DNA of 64,000 bases from Sulfurimicrobium sp964552675 (lineage in GTDB: Bacteria; Pseudomonadota; Gammaproteobacteria; Burkholderiales; Sulfuricellaceae), in assembly GCA_964552675.1 (NCBI GenBank), contig CAZKHJ010000002.1:62001-126000 (forward strand). Reading direction: 5' to 3'. This document shows, in pieces, positions 33,058 through 41,295 of this stretch; position 1 is the first letter of the stretch, and each line of letters begins with the position of its first letter. A program made the translations under genes and the position numbers. The notes under the pieces are model-generated. The model saw only the letters and a list, made by a program, of their open reading frames with translations, was not told the origin of the DNA and did not search any database.

Positions 33058-33118
33058 TACGGCAGCACTGGCACAAGCCAACCAGACACCAAGTACCGTG
33101 CTGTCTTTATTGCGTTAA
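32408..33118 (+). CDS. fliC2: Flagellin (copy 2)
   Basis: 236 residues, amino-acid identical to copy 1, 50 bp downstream of it. Nucleotide differences are confined to about the last 60 bp and are all silent. AAAGGAG lies eight bases before the ATG. With no sigma-28 site of its own in the short gap, it is probably read from the copy 1 promoter. Perfect identity of the long 5' part with a drifted 3' end points to recent gene conversion rather than simple fresh duplication. The same short Ser/Thr-rich centre replaces D2/D3. Confidence 0.97.
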   Translation: MAQVINTNVAALFAGAALNKSALALQTAQQRLSSGLRINSAKDDASGLSIAIGYDKQIRGTNVAIRSANDGISAAQTADGYLGQIHENLLRMSEILVQTPAGNAETTALIAENTRINALVNSFSAGAATVDGSGTTSTVTATKPTLTGTISSVAADITAVTTSRGEYGAVMSSLQSAVNTMQVASVNLSAAYSRIMDTDYAAESTAMTRNSILQQAGTAALAQANQTPSTVLSLLR

Positions 33119-33132
33119 AGAGCTAAAATAGA

Positions 33133-33158
33133 AACCTGACCGGCATCCCGGTCAGGTT
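33133..33158 (+). other. Stem-loop between flagellin copy 2 and flaG
   Basis: AACCTGACCGG (33133-33143) and CCGGTCAGGTT (33148-33158) form an 11-bp perfect stem around a four-base loop. No T run follows, so it is probably an attenuating or 3'-stabilising hairpin. It would let flagellin mRNA exceed flaG-fliD mRNA while keeping one transcription unit. Confidence 0.65.
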
Positions 33159-33175
33159 ATAGAACCCAGGAGATC

Positions 33176-33526
33176 ATGATGATCATCCAGAATATAAATC
33201 TATCGAACCAGGCTGCGCAGGCTGATAGGCTCGTCAGTAATGACGTGCCTAAAGTCGTTGCTGACACAGCAAGGCAAGCGGCACCCCAGCAACCTTTAAC
33301 TCAAAACCTGAAGAGCGCGGTGGACAGCGTCAACCAGGCATTGCGACATTCCAACCAAAGCCTTGAAATCAGCGTGGATTCAGCCACCAAGCAACCGGTA
33401 GTCAAGCTGAAAGACACACAGACAGGCGAACTGATTCGCCAAATCCCATCGAAAGAAATGTTGGCGATTGCACAATCAATTGACGAATTCCTGCAGCGCG
33501 GTCAATTGCTAAGCGAGAAGGCTTAA
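33176..33526 (+). CDS. flaG: FlaG protein
   Basis: 116 residues. The conserved C-terminal FlaG domain (about 45-110: LKSAVDSVNQALRHSNQSLEISVD ... VVKLKDTQTGELIRQIPSKEML) is present. FlaG influences filament length; the mechanism is unclear. Two consecutive ATGs occur (33176 and 33179), preceded by CAGGAG. It lies between flagellin and fliD, the usual place in polar-flagellum clusters. Confidence 0.95.
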   Translation: MMIIQNINLSNQAAQADRLVSNDVPKVVADTARQAAPQQPLTQNLKSAVDSVNQALRHSNQSLEISVDSATKQPVVKLKDTQTGELIRQIPSKEMLAIAQSIDEFLQRGQLLSEKA

Positions 33527-33544
33527 GTTCAGGAGGTACAAATC

Positions 33545-35164
33545 ATGGCAGCCGTAGCGTCAAGCGCAAACACTCTTGATGTACCCTCCCTTGTTTCGCA
33601 GCTGATGACGCTTGAACGCAAGCCGATTGACAATCTCAACACCAAAATAGCCAGCTACCAGACCAAGATTTCATCTCTTGGAACGATCAGCGGCTTGGTT
33701 TCAAGTTTCCAAACCGCAATACAAAACCTGAATAGCAGCCTGCAGGGCTTCACCGCTACGCCATCCGACCCCAGCATCTTTTCCGCCTCGGCCAGCAGCA
33801 CTGCGGTACCAGGCACTTACAGTTTGAATGTAACCAGCCTGGCCCAGGCACAGAATCTGGTTGCAGCCGGGAAAGCCAGCAGTACCGCTACAATCGGCAC
33901 AGGCACCGCCACGACAGTCACTTTTGACTTCGGCACCATTACTGGCAACACCCTCAATACAACAACTGGCAAATATGGCACGACATTAAATGCCACGGTA
34001 GCACCTGATGGGCAAACCATAACCGTGCCAAGCACCGCCAATCTGGCGGTTGGCGCCACCATATCGGGTCCCGGTTTCCCGCCGGGCACCACGATTGCAT
34101 CCATTACCAATGGAACCACCTTTACCACTTCCGCTGCTGGCACGCCCGGCGCGGCATCGCTTCAGGCAGGCGCAGTTTTCACTTCCAATGGCAGCGGCAC
34201 CAAAACCATCACCATAGATGGCACCAACAATACACTGGAAGGTATACGCGATGCGATCAATGCCGCCGCAATGGGCATATCGGCGACCATCGTCAATGAT
34301 GGTACCGCGACACCTTATCGCCTTGTGCTCACCTCGAACAGCTCTGGCGTCAGCAACAGCATCAAGATCACAACCGATGCCGGCGACGCAGCCATCGACA
34401 GCCTGCTGGCCCATGACCCGGCGGGAATACAGAATCTGTCACAGACCGTTTCCGCACAAAATGCAGAATTTACGGTCAACGGCATTCCGATCAGCAAAAC
34501 CGCCAACACCGTCACCGATTCGATCCAGGGTGTGACGCTAACGCTGAACAAACTCACCACCACACCCGCCAGTTTGGTAGTAAAGCGCGATACGGGCACA
34601 ATCAGCACAGCTGCAGCCGGCTTTGTCGATGCCTTCAATGCCCTGGCCAGCCAGCTCAAGAGCCGCTCGGCCTACGGCACCGCCACCAACCCGGGCGGCC
34701 CTTTGGCCGGTGATGGGACAGTACGCCTCATGCTGAGCCAATTGCGCGACATCCTTACGACGGCTGCCACCCCTGCGACTGGCGGCACCCTGACCATGCT
34801 CACGCAGATTGGCATTTCCTTCCAGACGGACGGCTCGTTGAGACTGGATAGCAGTAAACTGTCCAGCGAGATGGGCAAGAATTTCAGCGACGTGACCAAT
34901 TTATTCTCTTCTGCAACGGGTTTTGCCACCAGAATGAATACCTGGACCACTTCCGCGCTTGGCAGCAGTGGCTTGATCGCCACGCGCACTGCCAACATTA
35001 ACAAGTCCATTCAAGGCTATAACGACGAGATTGGCAAACTGGAAGCCCGCATGACGATTCTCCAGAAACGCTATACCACCACCTACAGCAATCTTAATCT
35101 CGTGCTGAGCAGCATGAACAGCACCAGCGCTTACCTGTCATCGCAGTTCTCCAAGGGAGCGTAA
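33545..35164 (+). CDS. fliD: Flagellar cap protein FliD (HAP2) with an extra inserted module
   Basis: 539 residues. Filament cap that folds exported flagellin. FliD_N (about 10-110: VPSLVSQLMTLERKPIDNL), central FliD domain and C-terminal coiled-coil (about 475-535: LEARMTILQKRYTTTYSNLN) are recognisable. Residues about 133-212 look inserted: a Thr/Gly-rich stretch with VGATISGPGFPPGTTIASI, similar to GPGIPAGTTI-type modules found in surface adhesins. After it the normal FliD text resumes (TKTITIDGTNNTLEGIRDAIN). This explains the length above the usual 450-470. AGGAGG precedes the ATG. Confidence 0.95.
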   Translation: MAAVASSANTLDVPSLVSQLMTLERKPIDNLNTKIASYQTKISSLGTISGLVSSFQTAIQNLNSSLQGFTATPSDPSIFSASASSTAVPGTYSLNVTSLAQAQNLVAAGKASSTATIGTGTATTVTFDFGTITGNTLNTTTGKYGTTLNATVAPDGQTITVPSTANLAVGATISGPGFPPGTTIASITNGTTFTTSAAGTPGAASLQAGAVFTSNGSGTKTITIDGTNNTLEGIRDAINAAAMGISATIVNDGTATPYRLVLTSNSSGVSNSIKITTDAGDAAIDSLLAHDPAGIQNLSQTVSAQNAEFTVNGIPISKTANTVTDSIQGVTLTLNKLTTTPASLVVKRDTGTISTAAAGFVDAFNALASQLKSRSAYGTATNPGGPLAGDGTVRLMLSQLRDILTTAATPATGGTLTMLTQIGISFQTDGSLRLDSSKLSSEMGKNFSDVTNLFSSATGFATRMNTWTTSALGSSGLIATRTANINKSIQGYNDEIGKLEARMTILQKRYTTTYSNLNLVLSSMNSTSAYLSSQFSKGA

Positions 35165-35166
35165 TA

Positions 35167-35613
35167 ATGAACACATCCAGCGCCATCAACGCATATAACA
35201 ACGTCGGCATTGAATCCATCGTAATGGGAGCCGATCCGCACATGCTCATCTCATTGCTGTTTCAGGGCGCGCTCCTTGAGATCGCCAATGCAAAAAATGG
35301 CATGGCCCAAAAGAATACCGCCGCCAAGGGCAAGGCCATTTCAAAAGCCATTTCCATCATTGGCGAAGGACTGAATGCCAGCCTGGACAAAACAGTCGGA
35401 GGAGAGCTGGCACTAAGCCTGTCCGCGTTATACGACTATATGGTTTCCCGCCTGGTAGAAGCCAACATGAAAAACGACGTCACCATACTGGATGAGATTG
35501 CACGTCTCTTGTCCGAGTTAAAAGGCGCGTGGGACAGCATCCGCCCCCAGGTTTTGCAGTCCACAACCCAGCAAAACGGTTCCATCGCCAAACAGGCCTA
35601 CGCCAGGGCATAA
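35167..35613 (+). CDS. fliS: Flagellin export chaperone FliS
   Basis: 148 residues, helical. The N-terminal YNNVGIESIVMGADPHMLISLLFQGAL segment is typical of FliS, which caps the C-terminal D0 helix of flagellin before export. A C-terminal extension of about 20 residues (STTQQNGSIAKQAYARA) is present. It starts two bases after the fliD stop and is followed by fliT. Confidence 0.95.
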   Translation: MNTSSAINAYNNVGIESIVMGADPHMLISLLFQGALLEIANAKNGMAQKNTAAKGKAISKAISIIGEGLNASLDKTVGGELALSLSALYDYMVSRLVEANMKNDVTILDEIARLLSELKGAWDSIRPQVLQSTTQQNGSIAKQAYARA

Positions 35614-35618
35614 ATCAG

Positions 35619-35942
35619 ATGGACTTACCCCGGGTCATTGCGAAGTACGAATTCCTATCTTCGTTGACCGGGAAGATGCGTGAAGCTGCCGAGCGTGGCG
35701 AGTGGGAGCAACTAATCGCCATCGAGCATCAATGCAGCGAACTGATCGTTACGATAAAAACGCTTGATGCCGAGACACCGCTGGATGATGCAGAACATCA
35801 ACAAAAGCGTCAGCTGATAAAGAAAATTCTCGCCGACCACGCTGAAATCCAGAATCTCACCCAAATCTGGATGGATGAATTGCAGCAATCGATACAAAGC
35901 AATCGCCAGGAACAACGCCTGCGACAAGCTTACAGATCTTGA
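35619..35942 (+). CDS. fliT: FliT-like flagellar chaperone
   Basis: 107 residues, all helical (LPRVIAKYEFLSSLTGKMREAAERGEWEQLIAIEHQCSELI-type pattern), matching the size and position of FliT, which chaperones FliD and can inhibit FlhDC. Sequence identity in this family is low, so the call rests on location after fliS plus the W-E-x-L motif. The ATG at 35619 is chosen six bases after the fliS stop. Its 3' end overlaps the convergent DUF3025 gene by 13 bp. Confidence 0.85.
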   Translation: MDLPRVIAKYEFLSSLTGKMREAAERGEWEQLIAIEHQCSELIVTIKTLDAETPLDDAEHQQKRQLIKKILADHAEIQNLTQIWMDELQQSIQSNRQEQRLRQAYRS

Positions 35943-36766
35943 TCCGACACACTGTTTTGCAACCCGCGCCGGTTGGGGGCCCTGAAATATTGGGCATTGC
36001 TGTAAAACGCCATATCCTCATTGTCCGCCCACCACCCTGGCACGCCCAGCAATGGCACGGGTGAAAAATTCAGGCTGGCGACCTTCTCCCTGGTGGCAAA
36101 GCAGGCTGTCACCAGTGCATCAATGGCTTCCCGTTGCGCCTCCGCCCCCAGAGCAAAAAAAGCTTCATCCACCTTGATCAGAAGCCCTTTACCGGTAAAG
36201 CCGATATACGGATTCAGTGCTTTCTCATACAGTGAATGTCCAAAAACCACGAACTTCATGCGCTCATTCACTAGCTGGCGTTTTGCCCAGAAAAGCGCAT
36301 GCCACTGGAAATCTTGCAAAAAATTCGCCAATTCCTCATCCGAATACAGCACCACCACTCCGCTTTCATCGAATAGTGTCAGGGCGTCCTGTATCCTGTC
36401 CCGGTTTCCGTCTCCGGGCGATTGCGCGATCGAATCAAAGTGACGCTGGTTCAGGACCGCTTTGGCACGTGGGAAAACCAGCCATACCAGAGCGTTGAAA
36501 AGGTCATGCCAGTTATCCGTGCGGGTCTGCACTTCGCCATTGAGATAAATGCGCGACTCGTATTTTTCTTCCATGTGGGCCGGCTTGCCGGCCTGGGGGA
36601 CGAAGCTGAGCGCAGCCCCGCTTGCGGTGTGAATAACAGGGTCAAGCAGCGCGTTGTAATCACCCAGAGTCGGCCAGCAAGCGAACGCTGCCAAGGCTGA
36701 GCCGACACTGCGCAGTGGCTCGAACATGGGGGAAGAAGCAAGAAAATCTGCCTGCCACTCATCCAT
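35930..36766 (-). CDS. DUF3025 domain-containing protein
   Basis: 278 residues of a conserved family without known function. Recognisable segments are YESRIYLNGEVQTRTDNWHDLFNALVWLVFPRAKAVLN and LTLFDESGVVVLYSDEELANFLQ. No signal peptide. It overlaps the DUF1841 stop by eight bases, so it is in the rsx-nth-FIST-DUF1841 direction. It may be the last gene of that long transcription unit. Function not assigned. Confidence 0.85.
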   Translation of the reverse strand: MDEWQADFLASSPMFEPLRSVGSALAAFACWPTLGDYNALLDPVIHTASGAALSFVPQAGKPAHMEEKYESRIYLNGEVQTRTDNWHDLFNALVWLVFPRAKAVLNQRHFDSIAQSPGDGNRDRIQDALTLFDESGVVVLYSDEELANFLQDFQWHALFWAKRQLVNERMKFVVFGHSLYEKALNPYIGFTGKGLLIKVDEAFFALGAEAQREAIDALVTACFATREKVASLNFSPVPLLGVPGWWADNEDMAFYSNAQYFRAPNRRGLQNSVSDQDL

Positions 36767-37184
36767 GGCGGTCCAGACAGGAAAAATACACCAGGGGATC
36801 AGGCGCTGTACGGTTGCGCTGCGCCTGCCAGATCATTTCACCGAGGCACTCCATGAGCTGATGATGGGCGTGGTGCAAGTCCCCGCTTGTCTCCAGCAGT
36901 TTCTGGTAGCGCCCCTTGATGCCTGGCGGCTGATCGATCGAGAGCTGTTCGGCGATGGCAAGGTGCAGGCTGAGATGCAGGAAGGGATTGGTCTCTCCCT
37001 GCTCGGGCAGATAATCCTGATCCAGATGTCGCTCCGGGTCGTTCAGCAGCGAGTGGTATTCCGGATGTTGCAGCAGAATTTCCAGCGTCATGCTTTCGAG
37101 ACCGCTCAGCGTCTGCTGCGCCCGGTATTTGGCCCAGGTATCGAACAGGAACTGGCGCGCCTGATCGCGGCTGGGATTAAACAT
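36759..37184 (-). CDS. DUF1841 family protein
   Basis: 141 residues. Typical DUF1841 opening MFNPSRDQARQFLFDTW, central LILQHPEYH-like LLQHPEYHSLLNDPERHLDQ and late HHAHHQLMECLGEMIWQAQR His-rich helix. The family is common in beta- and gammaproteobacteria; function unknown. The His cluster could bind metal (inference). The start at 37184 is where family homology begins, and it overlaps the FIST gene stop by eight bases. Confidence 0.88.
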   Translation of the reverse strand: MFNPSRDQARQFLFDTWAKYRAQQTLSGLESMTLEILLQHPEYHSLLNDPERHLDQDYLPEQGETNPFLHLSLHLAIAEQLSIDQPPGIKGRYQKLLETSGDLHHAHHQLMECLGEMIWQAQRNRTAPDPLVYFSCLDRHG

Positions 37185-38271
37185 GTCGAAACAGACCCAT
37201 AACCGCAGCGTACTGGAACAGCTGGTTGCTGCCATTGAAGGGAGCAATTTCACCATTGCCATAAAAACCGATCAGGGGCATACCGGGGAACTGCCGCTGG
37301 ATCAGCTGCAGATCCAGGTCCACCCCGCCATAGAAATAGGGCCCGCGCCCCATGCAGGGGAAACACAGGCCGAAATCGGGAATGTCTGGCAAGGCGCGAT
37401 GCAGCGTTTCCAGCATGAAGCGCATGTCACTTTCAGCGGCCAGGGGCTGGCGCATGGCCCAGAACAGGTGTTCGCCCGGAACCGCGCGAACCGACAGGGT
37501 CACCGCGCCCTGTTGCGGATCAACCGCAATGATGGGTGCCGAGCGGAAGCGCCCCTCTCCGATCGCCGTAGCGGGATCGCCATGGGTAATCCCGGCCATG
37601 ACAAGGTGCAGCGGCAGATTTTCGCCATCGCGTAATTCCAGCGGCAGTTCACGCATCAGCACCTTGAGCGCAGGCTGACCCGCCAGCATTTGCACGTCGA
37701 AATCATTCGACCTGGTAATCTCGAACGGTTGCTGGCTCAGGGAACGGACGCCCTGCGACACGCCCACCACACCCCGCGTGCCCCGGATGAGAACTTCGCA
37801 CCGCCCGGCCTGCGCCACCCTGCCGCCCTGCCACACGCAAAAAGGCCCCTGCCCGGTAGCATCGCCGGACACCCCGCCGAAGCGCTGCCCGGGCTTGTCC
37901 AGCCATTCGGTATGAATGGCGTTGGGTGCCGCCAAGGTCAGCAGCAGATCCTGTGGGTTGGCGGCATCATGCACGGGCAGCAGGCTGACATCCGCATCGA
38001 ATACCATGGCTGCGGCAGCCGGGGCATCGAGGATCCAGTCTTCCTCGGTAAAGATACCGGCAGCGCTGCAACCGATAATCTGCGTACAGCTGGCTGCGCG
38101 GGCAGCAGCGCGCAACGCGGCCTGCGGGTCACGGGCAAAATCTGGCGTCAGGAACAGCAGCACGCTGCTGGCGATGGAGAGCCCCGCTTTCTCCATTGCG
38201 GCAGAGACGGCCTGATACGCCAGTTCTTCGCTGGCGGTGTAACTGGTGGCAAGGCCTGTTGCGACTTTCAT
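37177..38271 (-). CDS. FIST sensory-domain protein
   Basis: 364 residues with FIST_N (about 25-215; LLFLTPDFARDPQAALRA, IGCSAAGIF) and FIST_C (about 225-345; GYGNGEI-like GFYGNGEIAPF). FIST is a proposed ligand-binding sensory domain, thought to bind small molecules such as amino acids. Here it stands alone, with no kinase, GGDEF or chemotaxis output domain. It overlaps nth by four bases (ATGA) and DUF1841 by eight. How a lone FIST protein signals is unknown. Confidence 0.88.
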   Translation of the reverse strand: MKVATGLATSYTASEELAYQAVSAAMEKAGLSIASSVLLFLTPDFARDPQAALRAAARAASCTQIIGCSAAGIFTEEDWILDAPAAAAMVFDADVSLLPVHDAANPQDLLLTLAAPNAIHTEWLDKPGQRFGGVSGDATGQGPFCVWQGGRVAQAGRCEVLIRGTRGVVGVSQGVRSLSQQPFEITRSNDFDVQMLAGQPALKVLMRELPLELRDGENLPLHLVMAGITHGDPATAIGEGRFRSAPIIAVDPQQGAVTLSVRAVPGEHLFWAMRQPLAAESDMRFMLETLHRALPDIPDFGLCFPCMGRGPYFYGGVDLDLQLIQRQFPGMPLIGFYGNGEIAPFNGSNQLFQYAAVMGLFRHV

Positions 38272-38906
38272 TTAACTGGGATTTTTTCCTTGAATTCGCA
38301 CAGATCGCGGATCAGGCATTCGCCGCACAGCGGCTTGCGCGCCTTGCACACGTAGCGCCCATGCAGGATCAGCCAGTGATGGGCATCATGCTGAAATTGC
38401 GGCTCGATCGCCTTGAGCAGTCCCTTTTCCACTTCCAGCACGGTCTTGCCCGGCGCCAGGCCGATGCGGTTGGCCACGCGGAAGATGTGCGTATCCACTG
38501 CGATGGTGGGCTGGCCGAAAGCGGTATTGAGAATCACATTGGCTGTCTTGCGTCCCACGCCGGGAAGCTTTTCCAGGGACTCCCTGTCGGACGGCACCTC
38601 ACCGCCATGCTGTTCCACCAGGATGCGGCAGGTTTCGATCAGGTGCTTGCCCTTGCTGTTATACAGCCCGATGGTGTTGATATATTCCTTTAGCCCCTCC
38701 AGCCCCAGGTCGAGTATGGCCTGCGGCGTGTTGGCCACGGGAAAGAGCTTTGCAGTAGCAAGATTCACGCCCTTGTCGGTCGCCTGCGCCGAAAGCAGCA
38801 CCGCCACCAGCAGTTCAAACGGGGTGCGATAAACCAGCTCGGTGGTGGGATGGGGGTTTCCGGCCTGAAAGCGGGTAAAGATTTCCCGGCGTTTGGCAGC
38901 GTTCAT
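38268..38906 (-). CDS. nth: Endonuclease III
   Basis: 212 residues. Bifunctional DNA glycosylase/AP lyase for oxidised pyrimidines. Catalytic K120 in the helix-hairpin-helix (LPGVGRKTANVIL), D138 (AVDTHIFRV) and the iron-sulphur ligands C187-x6-C194-x2-C197-x5-C203 are all present. The ATG at 38906 gives the canonical MNAAKRREI start. The position directly after rsxE is the classical rsxABCDGE-nth arrangement known from gammaproteobacteria. Confidence 0.97.
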   Translation of the reverse strand: MNAAKRREIFTRFQAGNPHPTTELVYRTPFELLVAVLLSAQATDKGVNLATAKLFPVANTPQAILDLGLEGLKEYINTIGLYNSKGKHLIETCRILVEQHGGEVPSDRESLEKLPGVGRKTANVILNTAFGQPTIAVDTHIFRVANRIGLAPGKTVLEVEKGLLKAIEPQFQHDAHHWLILHGRYVCKARKPLCGECLIRDLCEFKEKIPVK

Positions 38907-38918
38907 GGACAAACCGGA

Positions 38919-39608
38919 CTAGGCGGCAACGGTGGCTGCCTGTGAAGCCGGAACCGGTTCGGCCTTGGCGGCCTTGCGCTGGTCGAGCCAGTTCTTGCCC
39001 GCAATCAGCAGCCCCAGTCCGATGAAAGCGCCGGGCGGCAACACTGCCAGCAGGAAGCCATGGTAATCAGGAATCACGGTAATCACCCAGGCCTTGGCGG
39101 ATTCGCCAAAGGCCAGGTCAATGCCCGACAGCAACGTGCCCTTGCCGAGAATCTCGCGCATCCCGCCCAGCACGGCCAGCGTCAGCGTCAGGCCCAGGCC
39201 GACCATGAAGCCATCCACCATGGAAGGAAACACCGGGTTTTTCGAAGCAAAAGCTTCGGCACGGCCCAGCACGTTGCAATTCACCACGATCAGCGGCACA
39301 AAGATGCCCAGCACCAGGTACAAGGCCTGCATGTAAGCGTTCATGGTGAGGTCGATGATGGTGACCAGCACGGCGATGATCAGGATATACACCGGAATGC
39401 GGATTTCGCCCGGCACCCACTGGCGCACCAGGGACACGATGCCGTTGCTGAATGCCATCACCATGACGGTGGCAACGCCAAGACCGACGCCATTGACCAC
39501 GGAAGTGCTCACGGCAAGCAGAGGGCACAGGCCGAGCAGCGCCACGATGCCGGCATTGTTCTTCCACAGGCCATTCCAGATGATTTCCTTATAGTTCACG
39601 TCGCTCAT
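38919..39608 (-). CDS. rsxE: Electron transport complex subunit RsxE/RnfE
   Basis: 229 residues, six transmembrane helices, homologous to RsxA and inverted relative to it in the membrane. The motif GLCPLLAVSTSVVNGVGLG holds the Cys that, with its RsxA counterpart, ligates an intramembrane iron-sulphur centre. The start MSDVNYKEI at 39608 overlaps the rsxG stop (ATGA). The C-terminal tail is Ala/Pro-rich. The Rnf complex couples ferredoxin:NAD oxidoreduction to ion movement; RsxE also acts in reducing SoxR in E. coli. Confidence 0.96.
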   Translation of the reverse strand: MSDVNYKEIIWNGLWKNNAGIVALLGLCPLLAVSTSVVNGVGLGVATVMVMAFSNGIVSLVRQWVPGEIRIPVYILIIAVLVTIIDLTMNAYMQALYLVLGIFVPLIVVNCNVLGRAEAFASKNPVFPSMVDGFMVGLGLTLTLAVLGGMREILGKGTLLSGIDLAFGESAKAWVITVIPDYHGFLLAVLPPGAFIGLGLLIAGKNWLDQRKAAKAEPVPASQAATVAA

Positions 39609-40252
39609 TTTGCTTGCTCCTGTGACTGTGCCGGGAGGGAGAAAACTGCCTCGCGGTTGGCGGAAAACCATACCAGCGCCTTGTGCACGGCTTTGACCAC
39701 CGCCCGCGGCGTAATCGTCGCACCGGCCATATAGTCGAACTGGCCACCGTCTTTTTTCACCTTCCAGTCCTTGGACTGGTATTTATCCAGCGAAGTGCCA
39801 TCAAAACCCTTGATCCAGCTGTTCTTGGCGATTTCGATGTAATCGCCCAAGCCGGGTGTTTCCTTGTGCGCCACCACGCGCACGCCGGAAATTTCACCAT
39901 TCGACTTGATGGCGATGAGCAATTTGATTTTTCCCGCATAGCCGTCGGGTGCAATCGCCTCCACGACCAGCGCCGCAGGCTGGCCATCCTTCAGGGCGCG
40001 GTAGGCCAGGGCCGGCTCGGTCATGCCGAGTTCGGGCACGGCTTGCAGTTCAGCCGCATCCCGGATGATGTCGTTATCGTACAGCGCGGCGGGGAGTATC
40101 TGGGCGATCAGCGCCAGCTTGGCCTTTTTCTCGCTCGCCGCAATATTGTCCTTGGTGGCGTCGTAAGTCAGCGCCAGCAGGGTCGTCCCAACCAGGGCAA
40201 AGGCAGCCAGCACCATGGCCAGCCTGACGGAATGGCGGGCATAGGCACTCAT
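39605..40252 (-). CDS. rsxG: Electron transport complex subunit RsxG/RnfG
   Basis: 215 residues. One N-terminal membrane helix (about 10-30) and a periplasmic FMN-binding domain. The flavinylation site is GATIT at about residues 177-181 (Thr about 179), where FMN is attached through a phosphoester; the residue before the Gly is Ala rather than the more common Ser. The start at 40252 overlaps the rsxD stop by four bases. Confidence 0.95.
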   Translation of the reverse strand: MSAYARHSVRLAMVLAAFALVGTTLLALTYDATKDNIAASEKKAKLALIAQILPAALYDNDIIRDAAELQAVPELGMTEPALAYRALKDGQPAALVVEAIAPDGYAGKIKLLIAIKSNGEISGVRVVAHKETPGLGDYIEIAKNSWIKGFDGTSLDKYQSKDWKVKKDGGQFDYMAGATITPRAVVKAVHKALVWFSANREAVFSLPAQSQEQAK

Positions 40253-41295
40253 TCCTTGCCTCCCTTGAACCATTTCCCGGCATGGCCGAATACCCGCGGC
40301 TGGGTGTAGGCATCAATCAGCGGCACCACAGAATTCAGGAACAGCACGGCGAACGCCACGCCGTCCGGGTAGCCGCCAAACACGCGGATAACATAAGTGC
40401 TGACACCGATCCCGACGCCAAAAATCAGCTTGCCCAGCAGCGTGGTGGGGCTGGTCACATAGTCGGTGGCAATGAAAAACGCCCCCAGCATGGTGCCGCC
40501 GGCGAACAGGTGGAACAATGGCGAGGCATACTGGCTGGGATCAACAAGGTAAAGCAGTCCCGCCGTGCCGGACAGGGCAGCGAGGAAAGACAGCGGAATA
40601 TGCCAGCTGATGATGCGCTGCTGCCACAGGAACAGGCCGCCGAGCAGGTAGAACAGCGCGATGATTTCCGTCCCCTTGCCGCTGAGTGTGCTGAAAATTG
40701 CCGCAGACTGGATATCGGCCACGGTACGATCGAGATGGAGCTGGGTTTTCAGCGTATCCAGCGGTGTCGCCATGGTCACCGCATCGAGCTTGCCGCCCGC
40801 CGGCAGCACCCCGCCGAACATGAAGTCCAGCTGCTGGCTGAAACTCCAGTGCGCCTGTGCCAGCACATCCGGCGCCGGCCAGTGCGTCATGTGGGCGGGG
40901 AAGGAAATCATCAGCGCCGCGAAGCCGACCATGGCGGGGTTGAAAAGATTGTTGCCCAGGCCGCCATAGAGGTGCTTGGCCACCAGAATGCCAAACACCG
41001 TGCCTACCACCACCAGCCACCACGGCGCCAGGGGAGGCATCGAGAGCGCCAGCAGCCAGGCCGTTACCAGCGCGCTGCCATCAAGCAGATAAACGCGCAG
41101 CGGATAGCGGCGCAGATGCAGCACCGCCGCTTCAGTGGCCAGCGCAGCGATACTGGCCAGAGTGATGCTCATCAGGATGGCGGAACCGAAAAAATACACA
41201 TATGCGGCAATGGCCGGCAGCAGTGCGCCCAGCACCTTGAGCATGATGCTGTTGACCGCAGCCTTGTCGGCCACCAGGGGTGAATTCATGCTCAT
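40249..41295 (-). CDS. rsxD: Electron transport complex subunit RsxD/RnfD
   Basis: 348 residues with ten or so transmembrane helices. The covalent FMN site is in VTMATPLDTLK (Thr about 184-187). GGLGNNLFNPAMVG is the conserved loop seen in RnfD/NqrB. Its ATG overlaps the rsxC stop (ATGA). Forms the membrane core with RsxA and RsxE. Confidence 0.96.
   Translation of the reverse strand: MSMNSPLVADKAAVNSIMLKVLGALLPAIAAYVYFFGSAILMSITLASIAALATEAAVLHLRRYPLRVYLLDGSALVTAWLLALSMPPLAPWWLVVVGTVFGILVAKHLYGGLGNNLFNPAMVGFAALMISFPAHMTHWPAPDVLAQAHWSFSQQLDFMFGGVLPAGGKLDAVTMATPLDTLKTQLHLDRTVADIQSAAIFSTLSGKGTEIIALFYLLGGLFLWQQRIISWHIPLSFLAALSGTAGLLYLVDPSQYASPLFHLFAGGTMLGAFFIATDYVTSPTTLLGKLIFGVGIGVSTYVIRVFGGYPDGVAFAVLFLNSVVPLIDAYTQPRVFGHAGKWFKGGKE

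Noticed and set aside
31643..33118. Flagellin tandem as an assembly artefact
   Set aside because: The copies have different 5' flanks, different 3' 60 bp and different downstream sequence, so they are two real loci in this sequence; long reads would still be the final check.
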